A stretch of DNA of 64,000 nt from Pseudideonella sakaiensis (lineage in GTDB: Bacteria > Pseudomonadota > Gammaproteobacteria > Burkholderiales > Burkholderiaceae_C), in contig NZ_BBYR01000007.1 in assembly GCF_001293525.1 (NCBI RefSeq), positions 124,001-188,000 on the forward strand, given 5' to 3'. The translations under genes were made by a program, and so were the position numbers. The notes under the pieces were generated by a model, which made no database searches, was not told the origin of the DNA, and saw only the letters and a list, made by a program, of their open reading frames with translations. How positions within the stretch are numbered: the stretch's first letter is position 1; every line of letters starts with the position of its first letter. Shown here in pieces: positions 34,827-43,937 of the stretch.

Positions 34827-35209
34827 GTCCGCAGGGGCCGGCCCGACCGCGCGACCCGACCTGCTTCTTGCGCGAGGCGTTCGACGGCTCGGCCTGCGTC
34901 ACCAGCGCGGAGAAGGTGTCGAGGAACAACGGCGGCGGGGCCGGCGAGCGAGGCGGCGAGGGTGGCGAGCCGCGGGCGGCGTTTCATGCGAGGTCTCCGT
35001 CGTTGTCGGGAGTGGACATGGACAGGAAATTCTCCTTCGCCCGTACCCCGGCATCGCCAAGTACCCGCTGCGGGCGATGTCTCCTCGCAGCGGTACTCGT
35101 TCCACACCAGCCGGGCCGACAGGCCGGTCAGGAGTGGCGCGGGCGTGTGCCGTGCGGGCCGGCCGCGGTGCGGCGCGGCGGCCGGGGGGCTCGGGTAGCA
35201 TCGCCGCCC
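34827..35209. other. 383-nt region without a recognised gene; possible gene remnant
   Basis: On the minus strand an ATG at 34987, preceded by GGAG at 8-nt spacing, opens a signal-peptide-like start (MKRRPRLATLAASLAGPAAV). After about 20 codons the frame degenerates into arginine-rich sequence and stops at codon 55, next to the lysR start. Another frame further left reads LDTFSALVTQAEPSNASRKK. This could be the 5' remnant of an exported binding-protein gene that has been deleted. Nothing else convincing is visible, apart from a TAGCAT near 35196-35201 that may be the lolC promoter -10. Confidence 0.35.
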
Positions 35210-36461
35210 ATGGACTGGCCTTACGAGCTGCAGATCGGCTGGCGCTACACCCGCTCCGGCCGGGCCGGGCGCCGCAACGGCTTCATTTCCTTCATCTCCG
35301 GCGTGTCGATGCTGGGCATCGCGCTCGGCGTCGCGGCGCTGATCATCGTGCTGTCGGTGATGAACGGCTTCCAGAAGGAGGTGCGCGACCGCATGCTCTC
35401 GGTGGTCGCCCACGTCGAGGTCTACGAGGCCCAGGGCGGGGCCTTCCCCGACTGGCAGGCGGTGGCGCGGCAGGCGCGCGCGGCCAGCCCGCAGGTGCAG
35501 GGCGCCGCGCCCTTCGTCGCGACCCAGGCGCTGGTGGCGCGCGGCGAGGACATGCGCGGCGCGGTGGTGCGCGGCATCTCGCCGGCCGACGAGGCCCAGG
35601 TGACGGTGCTGGCCCGCGAGCTGCGCGACGGCGCGCTGGCGCGGCTGCAGCCGGGGCAGTGGGGCATCGTGCTCGGCGCCGAGCTGGCGCGCTCGCTGGG
35701 CGTGCGCGAGGGCGACGCGGTGACCCTGGTGGCGCCCGGCGGCCAGGTCACGCCGGCCGGCGTGCTGCCGCGCTACCGTCAGTTCACCGTCGTCGGCACC
35801 TTCCACGTCGGGCACTACGAGTACGACAGCGGCCTGGCGCTGATCCACATCGACGACGCGGCGCGGCTGTTCCGCACCGGCGGCCCGACCGGCGTGCAGT
35901 TGCGGCTGGCCGACGTGCACCAGGCGCGCGCGGTCGGCGACGTGCTGCAGTCCTCGCTCGGGCCCGGCGTGCGCGTCAGCGACTGGACCCGCACCAACCG
36001 CAACTGGTACGACGCGGTGCAGCTCGAGAAGCGGATGATGTTCATCATCCTGACGCTGATCGTCGCCGTCGCCGCCTTCAACCTGGTCTCCACGCTGGTG
36101 ATGACGGTGACCGACAAGCGCGCTGACATCGCGATCCTGCGCACCCTCGGCGCCAGCCCGCGCTCGATCATGGGCATCTTCATCGTGCAGGGCGCGGCCT
36201 CCGGCGTCATCGGCACCGTGCTCGGCGTCGGCCTCGGGCTGCTGGTGGCGGTCAACATCGACGTCATCGTCCCGGCCATCGAGCGGCTGCTGAACGTCAG
36301 CTTCCTGCCCGGCAACATCTACCTGATCACCCGCATGCCGAGCGACCCGCAGCGCGGCGACATCGTGCCGATCGCCGTCATCTCGCTGGCGCTGGCCTTC
36401 CTGGCCACGCTCTACCCCAGCTGGCGCGCGAGCCGCGTGCAACCGGCCGAGGCGCTGCGCC

Positions 36462-36469
<8 letters not shown>
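35210..36469 (+). CDS. lolC: Lipoprotein-releasing ABC transporter permease LolC/LolE
   Basis: LolC is the inner-membrane permease of the LolCDE complex that extracts outer-membrane lipoproteins and passes them to LolA. The 419-residue protein starts [18 protein letters not shown], a family signature. Its first membrane helix is [20 protein letters not shown], then comes a large periplasmic domain, and three C-terminal helices follow (from [20 protein letters not shown]) with the FtsX-type coupling segment [20 protein letters not shown]. It overlaps lolD by 8 nt. Betaproteobacteria often use one LolC/E-type homodimer (LolF style); no second permease is adjacent here. Confidence 0.93.
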
Positions 36470-37142
<673 letters not shown>

Positions 37143-37212
37143 CGGGCCGACAGTCTCTCGGCCTCGGGAGAACGCCGGGCGGCCCCCCGCTCTGAAGGAC
37201 CGGCGGCCCCGT

Positions 37213-37467
37213 TCAGGCGGCCGGCGTGCCGGGGCCGGGCGGGCCGCCGCGGGCCGCGCAGGCCGCGCACACGCAGGCCTGGCCGCGCTGCGCCGGCGCC
37301 ACCTGGGCCAGCAGCGCCGGCGTGAAGCGCGCATCGCGGCACCAGCAGTCCACGTCGAAGCGGCCGCAGGTCGCCGGCGCGCAGCCGTTCGGGCCGCCGC
37401 ACAGCGGGCAGTGCCGGTTCGGCAGCGGCGCCGTGCCGGCGTCCTGCGCGCGCCCCTCGCAGCTCAT
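37213..37467 (-). CDS. Small cysteine-rich CWC-family protein
   Basis: An 84-residue soluble protein with nine or more Cys in a zinc-ribbon-like arrangement: HCPLCGGPNGC, then CGRFDVDCWCRDARF and CVCAAC. CWCRD gives the family its name (cysteine-rich CWC). A metal-binding structural role is likely, but biological function is unknown. The ATG overlaps the stop of the upstream amidase-like gene. Confidence 0.75.
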   Translation of the reverse strand: MSCEGRAQDAGTAPLPNRHCPLCGGPNGCAPATCGRFDVDCWCRDARFTPALLAQVAPAQRGQACVCAACAARGGPPGPGTPAA

Positions 37468-37955
37468 GGCCAGCCCGTGGGCCAGCGCCAGCCGAGCAGG
37501 GTCCCGGCCGGGTAGTCGTGCTCGCGCACCGCGTCGAGCTGGTTGCCGCCGAGCAGGTGCAGCCGGCCCGCCTCCTCGCGCAGGAAGAAGCCGACGTGGC
37601 CCTTCCAGCCGGCCGGATCCTCGCGGCTCAGCACCGCGATGCAGCCGGGCCGCGGCGCCTCCAGCGCGAGGCCCCAGCCGAGCCAGCTGCGCGCCAGCCC
37701 CGACCCCGTTCCCGCGATGCCGACCTGGTCCAGGCACCACTGCACGAAGGACGAGCACCAGGCCACCTTGTCGTCGCGGCCGCGCAGTGCGGTGGTCGCG
37801 TGGTAGCCGGCGATGCGCGGGTGGCAGGCGCCCGGCCCGGCGGTGCAGACCCCCAGTTCGCCGCGAGCCACGGCCAGCCAGGGCGGCTCGGCCGCCGCGA
37901 GGAGGGCGGGGGCGCTGGTGTCGGCGGGCGGCAGGGCGTCCTGGGCGGTCGGCAT
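37464..37955 (-). CDS. NlpC/P60-like TIGR02594-type protein
   Basis: A 163-residue protein with the CHAP/NlpC-P60-like catalytic region: KVAWCSSFVQWCLDQVGIAG holds the nucleophile Cys and GHVGFFLREEAGRLHLLGGN the His. This type is often labelled TIGR02594 and occurs in phage lysis modules and chromosomal cell-wall loci. No signal peptide is visible. It overlaps the CWC gene by 4 nt and follows the Bug gene after a 119-nt gap. A peptidoglycan amidase or peptidase role is inferred from the fold. Confidence 0.72.
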   Translation of the reverse strand: MPTAQDALPPADTSAPALLAAAEPPWLAVARGELGVCTAGPGACHPRIAGYHATTALRGRDDKVAWCSSFVQWCLDQVGIAGTGSGLARSWLGWGLALEAPRPGCIAVLSREDPAGWKGHVGFFLREEAGRLHLLGGNQLDAVREHDYPAGTLLGWRWPTGWP

Positions 37956-38074
37956 GGCGCCTCGATGATAGGCCGGCGGCCCGGGCCCGCGGATGTCCTC
38001 GACATCACCGAGCCGCTCCCCCCGGCATCGATGCGGTACGGCGCCGATTCCGCCACGCCAAGCCGCCGCCCCCC

Positions 38075-39079
38075 TCACCCCGGCGGCCGCAGCAGCCCGA
38101 GCCGCTCGGCGGCGGCGCGCTCGTGCGCATAGGCCTCGCGCATAGCGCGGCCGTAGTCCTCCGGGCCGAGGTAGTTCGGCTCCTGGTCGTAGCGCGCCAG
38201 CTCGGCGACGTGGGCGGGATCGAACAGCGCCGTCTTCAGCGCGTCGTGCAGCACCTGCACGATCGCCGGCGGCAGGCCGCGCGGGCCGCAGAGGCCGTAG
38301 GGCGAGCTGGCGACGATGTTGTGGCCGAGTTCGCGCAGCGTGGGCACCTGCGGCCAGCGTTTCGTGCGGCGCTCGCCGAAGGTGGCGAGCAGGCGCAGCT
38401 GGCCAGAGTCGACGAAGGGGGCGAAGCCGGTGGAGTTGACGCCGGCCATCACCTGGCCGGACGCGACGTTGATCATCTGCTCCGAGGTGCCCTTGTAGGG
38501 CACGTGGATGTAGCGCAGGTTGCGGCGGCCGAACAGCTCGTCGAGCACGACGTGCGGCGTGGTGCCGACGCCGTTGGTCGAGATGCTGAGCTTGCCGGGG
38601 TGGGCGCGCGCGTACTCGAACAGGTCCTCCAGCTGGCGGAAGGGGCTGCCGGCCGCGACCACCACGCCGAAGGTGACGCCGGTGAGCTGGATGATCGGCG
38701 TCAGGTCGCGCAGCGGGTCCCACAGCACGCGCTGGGTGTGCACGGCGCGGAACACCGGGTAGGGCACCTGGCCGAGCGTGTAGCCATCGGGCGCGGCCTG
38801 CTGCAGCAGCGGCATCACCAGCGTGCCACCGGCGCCGGGGCGGTTCTCGGTCACCAGCTTCTGGCCGAGCTGCTGGCCGGCCAGGTCGGCCAGCAGCCGC
38901 ATCGTCAGGTCGGTGGCGCCGCCGGCGGGCCAGGGCACCCACAGGTAGATCGGCCGCTGCGGGAAGCCGGCGGCGGCCCCGGTGCCGGCGGTCGCGCGGG
39001 CGGGCCAGGCGGGTGCGAGGGCCGCCGCCGCCAGGGTCGCCAGCGCGCGCCGGCGCGCCGGCCGGGCCGGGCCGTTCAT
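38075..39079 (-). CDS. Tripartite tricarboxylate transporter substrate-binding protein (Bug family)
   Basis: A 334-residue periplasmic binding protein. It has a twin-arginine-like, Ala-rich leader (PARRRALATLAAAALAPAWP), then the family opening RPIYLWVPWPAGGATDLTMR and VTENRPGAGGTLVMPLLQQA. The ligand loop is SISTNGVGTTPHVVL, followed by the segment YIHVPYKGTSEQMINVASGQ. I start at the ATG that overlaps the upstream lipoprotein stop (ATGA); an ATG 6 nt earlier is equally possible. It is a second Bug gene in the window, and the ligand is not indicated by neighbours. Confidence 0.88.
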   Translation of the reverse strand: MNGPARPARRRALATLAAAALAPAWPARATAGTGAAAGFPQRPIYLWVPWPAGGATDLTMRLLADLAGQQLGQKLVTENRPGAGGTLVMPLLQQAAPDGYTLGQVPYPVFRAVHTQRVLWDPLRDLTPIIQLTGVTFGVVVAAGSPFRQLEDLFEYARAHPGKLSISTNGVGTTPHVVLDELFGRRNLRYIHVPYKGTSEQMINVASGQVMAGVNSTGFAPFVDSGQLRLLATFGERRTKRWPQVPTLRELGHNIVASSPYGLCGPRGLPPAIVQVLHDALKTALFDPAHVAELARYDQEPNYLGPEDYGRAMREAYAHERAAAERLGLLRPPG

Positions 39080-39804
39080 TGCCATGCGCTCAGCTCCATC
39101 GTCAGTCGCCCGCCGCTCAGGAAGGCGCTGGACGCGGGCTCGTCGCGCTCCAGCTTCACCAGGCCGACGCCGGGGCAGTACCACTCGGTGGTGGTCAGCG
39201 GCAGGTCCTTCCAGCCGGCGGTGGGGTCGGCGAACAGGCGCACCGTGGCCGTGCCCTGCACGCGCAGGCAGCCGTCGAAGTCGCCGGCCGGCGTCTGCAC
39301 GCGCAGGCCGGTGGCCTCGATGCGGTAGCTCATCGTCACCGACGGGTGGCTGTGCCGGATCTCGCGCGGGAACTCGTTGCGCCGCTGCAGCAGGTAGGCG
39401 GTGGTCGGCGCCTGCCACTGCGTGCCGGGCGTGAACGGGGCCTTCAGCACGTAGCGGGGCTGCGGGTCGGGCTCGGGCTCGGCCTCGGTCTCGTGGCGGC
39501 TGGCCACGCGGTAGATGCCGCTGGCGTCGCTGCGCAGCCAGTAGAGCGCGCCGCTGCTGCTGCGGCGCAGCCAGGCCGGCCGGCCGTCGAGGTCGGCGCG
39601 GCCGTCGCTGCGCAGCTCGAGCTGCTCGCGCTCGCGGCTGTCGTCGTCGCGCTCGGTCTGCACGCGGTAGGTCCAGCGGTGGCCACCGTCGAGCGGGAAC
39701 AGCGAGGTGTCGCCGTCCGGGCGGCCGCAGGCCGCCAGCAGCAGGCCGGCCAGCGCGGTCGTGGCCGTCGCGGCCGGCCGCAGGGGGAGGGTGCGCGGCG
39801 GCAT
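39076..39804 (-). CDS. Hypothetical lipoprotein
   Basis: A 242-residue protein with a signal sequence and lipobox (ALAGLLLAACGRPDG). The mature part is beta-rich: PLDGGHRWTYRVQTE, ALYWLRSDASGIYRVA, then DLPLTTTEWYCPGVGLVKLE. This reads like the DUF3108-type or calycin-like lipoproteins of unknown function, but I cannot assign a family with confidence. It is in a tight row with the ExbBD-like pair and a two-helix membrane protein, so it may be the outer-envelope partner of that module. Confidence 0.6.
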   Translation of the reverse strand: MPPRTLPLRPAATATTALAGLLLAACGRPDGDTSLFPLDGGHRWTYRVQTERDDDSREREQLELRSDGRADLDGRPAWLRRSSSGALYWLRSDASGIYRVASRHETEAEPEPDPQPRYVLKAPFTPGTQWQAPTTAYLLQRRNEFPREIRHSHPSVTMSYRIEATGLRVQTPAGDFDGCLRVQGTATVRLFADPTAGWKDLPLTTTEWYCPGVGLVKLERDEPASSAFLSGGRLTMELSAWQ

Positions 39805-39809
39805 GGTCC

Positions 39810-40304
39810 TCACTTCTCCGGCAGCTGGGGCTTGGGCATGTCGCGGATCTTCACGACCTGCTCGTCGTTGCCGGGCCGCAGCCACGACAGGCCGCCGCGG
39901 CCGGCGCGCGGCTCGCTCGTGCCCACCTGGCTCACGCCCTGGCGGATCTTCTTCATGCCCTCGTTGAGCAGCGCGTGCAGGTCCTTGGTGTAGGGCAGGC
40001 GGTAGGCGCGCGGCTGGCGCACCGGCTTGCCGTCCTCGATCGCGTTGACCCAGACGTAGAGCGCACCCGCCGTCTTCGCACCCGGCTCCTCGATCACCGC
40101 GGCCAGCAGCACGAAGCGCTCGGGCAGCGCGTCCGCGCTCGGCCAGCCCCAGGTCTCGTGCACCAGGGCCTCGCCGTAGAAGTAGAAGACCGTGACGCCG
40201 ACCACCAGCAGCCCCTTCAGCCAGCCCGGCCAGCGCGACCACAGCAGCGCCAGCAGGCACAGCAGGGCCAGCACGGTGAAGGCGATGACGAGCGCGAGGC
40301 TCAT
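39810..40304 (-). CDS. Hypothetical membrane protein with two N-terminal helices
   Basis: A 164-residue protein not recognised by name. Two membrane helices are at about 3-23 (LVIAFTVLALLCLLALLW) and 29-46 (GLLVVGVTVFYFYGEALV). A soluble part follows with ERFVLLAAVIEEPGAKTAGA, LYVWVNAIEDGKPVRQPRAY and a C-terminal basic tail. Both ends are within a few nt of other genes on this strand. Its likely job, from position, is a component of the ExbBD-like envelope module. Confidence 0.6.
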   Translation of the reverse strand: MSLALVIAFTVLALLCLLALLWSRWPGWLKGLLVVGVTVFYFYGEALVHETWGWPSADALPERFVLLAAVIEEPGAKTAGALYVWVNAIEDGKPVRQPRAYRLPYTKDLHALLNEGMKKIRQGVSQVGTSEPRAGRGGLSWLRPGNDEQVVKIRDMPKPQLPEK

Positions 40305-40366
40305 GGCGCGGGCCTCCGGCGGCTGCCGGGCGGCCGGCGGTTCGGGGTCGACGCGAGGTGGCTCAT
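40301..40366 (-). CDS. 21-codon linker ORF between the ExbD-like and the two-helix membrane protein genes
   Basis: It runs MSHLASTPNRRPPGSRRRPA plus P, with a four-base ATGA overlap at each end. It has no hydrophobic segment and is very basic. It may be only a ribosome-bridging device between the flanking genes rather than a functional peptide. Confidence 0.25.
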   Translation of the reverse strand: MSHLASTPNRRPPGSRRRPAP

Positions 40367-40977
40367 GGGCGTTGCACCAGCTTCTTGGGCAGCGTGTTGA
40401 CGTTCGTGACCTGCCCGTCGGGCAGCACGGTGAAGCGCACCGCGGTCGCCTCGTCGCCCTTGCGGGCCAGGTCGAGCTGGCCGTAGAAGACGACGTCGGC
40501 GCGCGGGTTGACCTTGATCACCGACACCGTGGCCTGCACCGCTTGCCCGTTCTTCGTGTCGTAGTACTGCAGGTTGACGGTGAACTCGCCCGGCTGGATG
40601 CCGCGCACCGTCACCACCTCCTGGTTCAGCGGGTTCACGATCTGCTTGCCGTTCAGCACGATGGTGTCGTTCGACAGCCCGCGGTCGTCGCGGTCCAGGT
40701 GCATCAGCCCGGCCTCGCGTGCGCGGTACCAGACCAGGTTGCCGCCCGGGTCCTCGACCCAGGTGTCGATGTCGTTCGGGTCGTTGTCGGGCCAGCTGAC
40801 GTTGATGATGTACTCGGCCTTGGACGGGATGTCGCCGGCCTTCAGCGCCTTCGGGTTCATCGCCAGCAGCGCGACGATGAAGCAGAACACGAAGGCGATC
40901 AGCATGTTGAACAGCATGTCGTAGAACGGATCGACCTCCGGTTCGCGCGACAGGCGGGACGAGGGCGGGCGGCGCAT
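40363..40977 (-). CDS. ExbD-like single-helix protein with a C-terminal beta domain
   Basis: A 204-residue protein. One membrane helix (about 19-41, YDMLFNMLIAFVFCFIVALL) starts with Asp20 preceded by VDPF, recalling the conserved membrane Asp of ExbD/TolR. The periplasmic part contains VSWPDNDPNDIDTWVEDPGG, a DxD-type calcium-like motif as in DUF2135/YfaP-type domains. A further beta stretch VQATVSVIKVNPRADVVFYG follows. It is directly downstream of an ExbB/TolQ-like gene. It lacks the usual compact ExbD periplasmic domain, so it is a variant. Assignment to the ExbD family is inferred from helix, Asp and context. Confidence 0.55.
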   Translation of the reverse strand: MRRPPSSRLSREPEVDPFYDMLFNMLIAFVFCFIVALLAMNPKALKAGDIPSKAEYIINVSWPDNDPNDIDTWVEDPGGNLVWYRAREAGLMHLDRDDRGLSNDTIVLNGKQIVNPLNQEVVTVRGIQPGEFTVNLQYYDTKNGQAVQATVSVIKVNPRADVVFYGQLDLARKGDEATAVRFTVLPDGQVTNVNTLPKKLVQRP

Positions 40978-41000
40978 GCACGAAGGACCCTGCGGCGGCC

Positions 41001-41801
41001 TCAGGCGGCCGGCGTGGCCGCGTCCGACGCCGCGCCCGGGCGGGCAGCCTGGGGCGCCGCGTCGGCCCTGGCCGCGGGGGCCGCGGCGGGCCCGAGGGCC
41101 AGCCCCACGCGCTGCGCCTCGGCCACCAGCGCGTCGGCGTAGCGGTCCAGCCGCGTCAGCTGCAGGCCCAGCACGATGTTGCCCACCAGCCCGACCATGG
41201 TGCTCAGCAGCGCCACGCCCAGGCCGGTGGTGAGGCTGCGCAGCAGCTCCTGCGACTGCGCCGGGTCGAAGTTCGGGGTGTGGCCGATCTCCAGCGCGAG
41301 GATGGAGAAACCGATCACCTTGCCCAGCAGGCCGAGCTTGAGCTGGATCGCGTTCACCCACCACGCGGTGCCGTGCGGGCCGTGGCTGCGCTCCAGCAGC
41401 AGGTCGAGCGGCGCGCCGGCATCGTGCCCGCCGCGCCGCAGGTCGCACCAGTAGGCCGCGGCCCAGCCCTGCCCGGGCGTGGCGAGCGCTGGCCCGCGCG
41501 CCTCGGCCTCGTGCAGCCGCCGCAGCTCGCGCTGCAGCCGGTGGCTGCGCCCGCCGCACCACAGCGTCGCGCCGAGGAAGACCAGCATGATCACGAGCGT
41601 GATGCCGGTCGGATCCGCGCCGAGCAGCAGCCGGAACACGCCGCGCGTGCCGAGCAGCCAGGCCGCGAAGCCGAGCAGGCCGGCCAGCGCCAGCCACTCC
41701 AGCCACAGCGGCTCGGGCAGCTCGCGCCGCGCCGCGCGCGGCGCGGCGGCGCGGCCGGGCCGGCCGGCCGCGGGCAGGCCGAATCGGGACACCAGGTTCA
41801 T
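41001..41801 (-). CDS. MotA/TolQ/ExbB proton-channel family protein
   Basis: A 266-residue inner-membrane protein with about four hydrophobic segments: LALAGLLGFAAWLL, ITLVIMLVFLGATLW, LLGKVIGFSILALEI and GVALLSTMVGLVGNIVLGLQ. The last segment, TTGLGVALLSTMVGLVGN, carries the conserved Gly/Thr pattern of ExbB/TolQ/MotA channel helices. The C-terminal tail is Ala/Pro-rich. It precedes the ExbD-like gene by 23 nt. In known systems such pairs use the proton gradient to drive TonB, Tol or flagellar work; here no TonB or TolA is adjacent. Confidence 0.75.
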   Translation of the reverse strand: MNLVSRFGLPAAGRPGRAAAPRAARRELPEPLWLEWLALAGLLGFAAWLLGTRGVFRLLLGADPTGITLVIMLVFLGATLWCGGRSHRLQRELRRLHEAEARGPALATPGQGWAAAYWCDLRRGGHDAGAPLDLLLERSHGPHGTAWWVNAIQLKLGLLGKVIGFSILALEIGHTPNFDPAQSQELLRSLTTGLGVALLSTMVGLVGNIVLGLQLTRLDRYADALVAEAQRVGLALGPAAAPAARADAAPQAARPGAASDAATPAA

Positions 41802-41808
41802 GGCCGAC

Positions 41809-42699
41809 TCACCCGCCGGGCCCCCGCTTGGTCAGCCCGCCGAAGCCGCGCTGCGGGTCGTAGCCCCAGCAGGCGCCGGCGAAGCAGGCGATGCCGGTGC
41901 CCAGCACCACCCAGGGCGCCCAGCCCGGGTCCTGCCCGTAGAGCGCGAAGCGGATCCATTCGACGGCATGCGTGAACGGGTTCACCTGCGCGACGCGCCA
42001 GACCCAGGTCGCGCCCGACTCCTCCAGCTTCCACAGCGGGTAGAGCGCGGTGGACAGGAAGTACATGGGGAAGATGACGAAGTTCATCGTGCCCGCGAAG
42101 TTCTCCAGCTGCTTGATCGACACCGACAGCAGCAGCCCGAGCGCGGCCAGCATCAGCGCGGCGCACAGCGTCGCGAGCAGGCCGCGCGCGAGCGCCGCCG
42201 GATCGTGCGGCAGCACCGTGCCGAGCGCGGCCGCCACCAGCACGAAGGCCAGCGCCTGCAGCAGGCTGAGCACCGCGGTGGCCAGCAGCTTGGCCAGCAG
42301 CAGCCAGGCGCGCGGCAGCGGCGCGGTCAGCAGCAGCCGCATCAGCCCCATCTCGCGGTCGTAGACCATCGCCAGCGAGGACTGCATGCCGTTGAACAGC
42401 AGCACCATGCCCACCAGTCCCGGCGCGATGTAGACGTCATAGGGGATGTAGGTGTCGTAGGGCGGCGCGATGGCCACGCCGAAGACGTTGCGGAAGCCGG
42501 CCGCGAACACCGCCAGCCACAGCACCGGCCGCACCAGCGCCGACACCAGCCGGCCCTTCTGCTGCAGGAAGCGCATCAGCTCGCGCGCGACGATCGCGCG
42601 CAGCGCCTGCAGCGCGTGCGGCAGGCCGCGCCGGCCGAGCGTGGCCGGCGGCGCGGCAGCGGCGCCGGCCGGCGCGTGGGTGTCGCGGGGCGCCGTCAC
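41809..42699 (-). CDS. ABC-2 type permease of the PQQ-dependent alcohol catabolism transporter
   Basis: A 296-residue membrane protein with six helices. It starts with GTG overlapping the binding-protein stop (GTGA). FLQQKGRLVSALVRPVLWL is the cytosolic start of the ABC-2 fold, followed by VGMVLLFNGMQSSLAMVYDR and the conserved REMGLMRLLLTAPLP. FVIFPMYFLSTALYPLWKLE is the family's loop, seen in Ped-type permeases (DrrB-like). It is paired with the ATPase gene two places upstream. Transport direction and substrate are unknown. Confidence 0.82.
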   Translation of the reverse strand: MTAPRDTHAPAGAAAAPPATLGRRGLPHALQALRAIVARELMRFLQQKGRLVSALVRPVLWLAVFAAGFRNVFGVAIAPPYDTYIPYDVYIAPGLVGMVLLFNGMQSSLAMVYDREMGLMRLLLTAPLPRAWLLLAKLLATAVLSLLQALAFVLVAAALGTVLPHDPAALARGLLATLCAALMLAALGLLLSVSIKQLENFAGTMNFVIFPMYFLSTALYPLWKLEESGATWVWRVAQVNPFTHAVEWIRFALYGQDPGWAPWVVLGTGIACFAGACWGYDPQRGFGGLTKRGPGG

Positions 42700-43937
42700 G
42701 GCCGGGCCTTGCAGCCGGGCTCGGCGGCGTCGGTGCCGAGCGTGTCCAGCGCGTTCTTCGGATGCATCATGCCGTCCACCGGTGCGGTCGAGATCACGCC
42801 CAGGCCGTCGGTCATCAGCAGCGGCTGGCGCAGCTGCCGGTCCCAGGGGCGGAAGCTCAGGCGCACCCCCTTGAAGCCATCCAGCGTGAAGCCCTCCGCG
42901 CGCAGCGCCTTGTCGATGGCCGCGGCGTCGGGGCGGGCCGGCTGCTCCAGCGCGGCCTGGAGCACCGCCTTGGCGGCCAGGTAGCCGGCCCAGTCGTAGG
43001 CCGTCATCGGCCGCTGCGCGGCGCGCTGGAAGCGCCGCGACAGTTGCGGCGCGCCATAGCGCTCGAAGCGCGGCGCCCAGGCCTCGGCCACCAGCCCGGC
43101 ATCGCCGACCACCGGGCGCGGCCGCGCCGTCGCATAGGGCAGCTTGCGCGCGAACTCGCCATCGCTGTCGACCACCCAGACCACGTCGTAGTCGCCCACC
43201 GACGCGCCGGTCAGCAGCAGCGGGTTGCCGAGGTCGCGCTCGCGCGGGTCGCCGGACAGCTTGAAGGGCTTCACGGCGACCGTCTGCAGCGCGTAGCGCT
43301 TCAGCGCCGCCTGCGCCAGCGCGAGGCGCGCCGCGTCGGCCGGCGTCGGCCCGTGCAGCAGCAGCACCCGGCTCCACTTGCGCGCCACCAGGGTCTGGGC
43401 CACGGCGTCGGCGCGCATGCGGTGGCCGGGCAGCGTGTGGAAGAGGTTCGGCAGGCAGGCCTGCAGGCGCGGCGCCTCGTCGGGCTCGCCGGCGTTCAGC
43501 AGCGGCAGCCGCACCGCCGGCCCGGCCGCGGCGATCCAGGCCGCGGGCAGGTCGAGCACCGCCGCCGCGACGCCGGCCTTCTCCAGCTGCTGCAGCTGGG
43601 CCTTGGCATCGGCCGCGTCGCGCACCTCGCGCAGCTCGAGCTTCACCTGCAGCTTCGCGGCCTCGAGCTCGAAGCTGCGCTCCTTCACCGCCACCTCGAC
43701 CGACTGCAGCAGCGGCCCGCCCGGGTGGCCGGGGTAGGCCTGCTCGAGCCGCTTCGGCTCCAGCCGCTCGTCGTCGGCGCGCTGCAGCACGCCGATGCGC
43801 AGCTCGGCCGCGTGCGCGCCGCCGGGCGCCGGGGTGGCGGCCGCCAGCAGCGCCGTGCCGGCCGCGAGCAGCGCCACGCGCAGCGCCGCGCCCGGGCCGG
43901 ACCGGCGGCCGCGTCGGACCGGGCGGCGCTCAGTCAT
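42696..43937 (-). CDS. PQQ-dependent catabolism-associated ABC transporter substrate-binding protein
   Basis: A 413-residue periplasmic-binding protein of the branched-chain amino-acid receptor fold, with a signal peptide (AALRVALLAAGTALLAAATP) and the start ELRIGVLQRADDERLEPKRL. PLLNAGEPDEAPRLQACLPN and FHTLPGHRMRADAVAQTLVA are typical of the PQQ-associated subgroup found next to quinoprotein alcohol dehydrogenases. It overlaps the permease start and the YVTN gene stop is 2 nt away. An ABC-2 permease with a binding protein of this fold is an unusual pairing but is known for this cluster type. Confidence 0.85.
   Translation of the reverse strand: MTERRPVRRGRRSGPGAALRVALLAAGTALLAAATPAPGGAHAAELRIGVLQRADDERLEPKRLEQAYPGHPGGPLLQSVEVAVKERSFELEAAKLQVKLELREVRDAADAKAQLQQLEKAGVAAAVLDLPAAWIAAAGPAVRLPLLNAGEPDEAPRLQACLPNLFHTLPGHRMRADAVAQTLVARKWSRVLLLHGPTPADAARLALAQAALKRYALQTVAVKPFKLSGDPRERDLGNPLLLTGASVGDYDVVWVVDSDGEFARKLPYATARPRPVVGDAGLVAEAWAPRFERYGAPQLSRRFQRAAQRPMTAYDWAGYLAAKAVLQAALEQPARPDAAAIDKALRAEGFTLDGFKGVRLSFRPWDRQLRQPLLMTDGLGVISTAPVDGMMHPKNALDTLGTDAAEPGCKARP

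Noticed and set aside
34985-35020. 12-codon frame MSTPDNDGDLA with a ribosome-site-like sequence
   Set aside because: Too short to support, in an area that looks degraded; mentioned only within the remnant finding.
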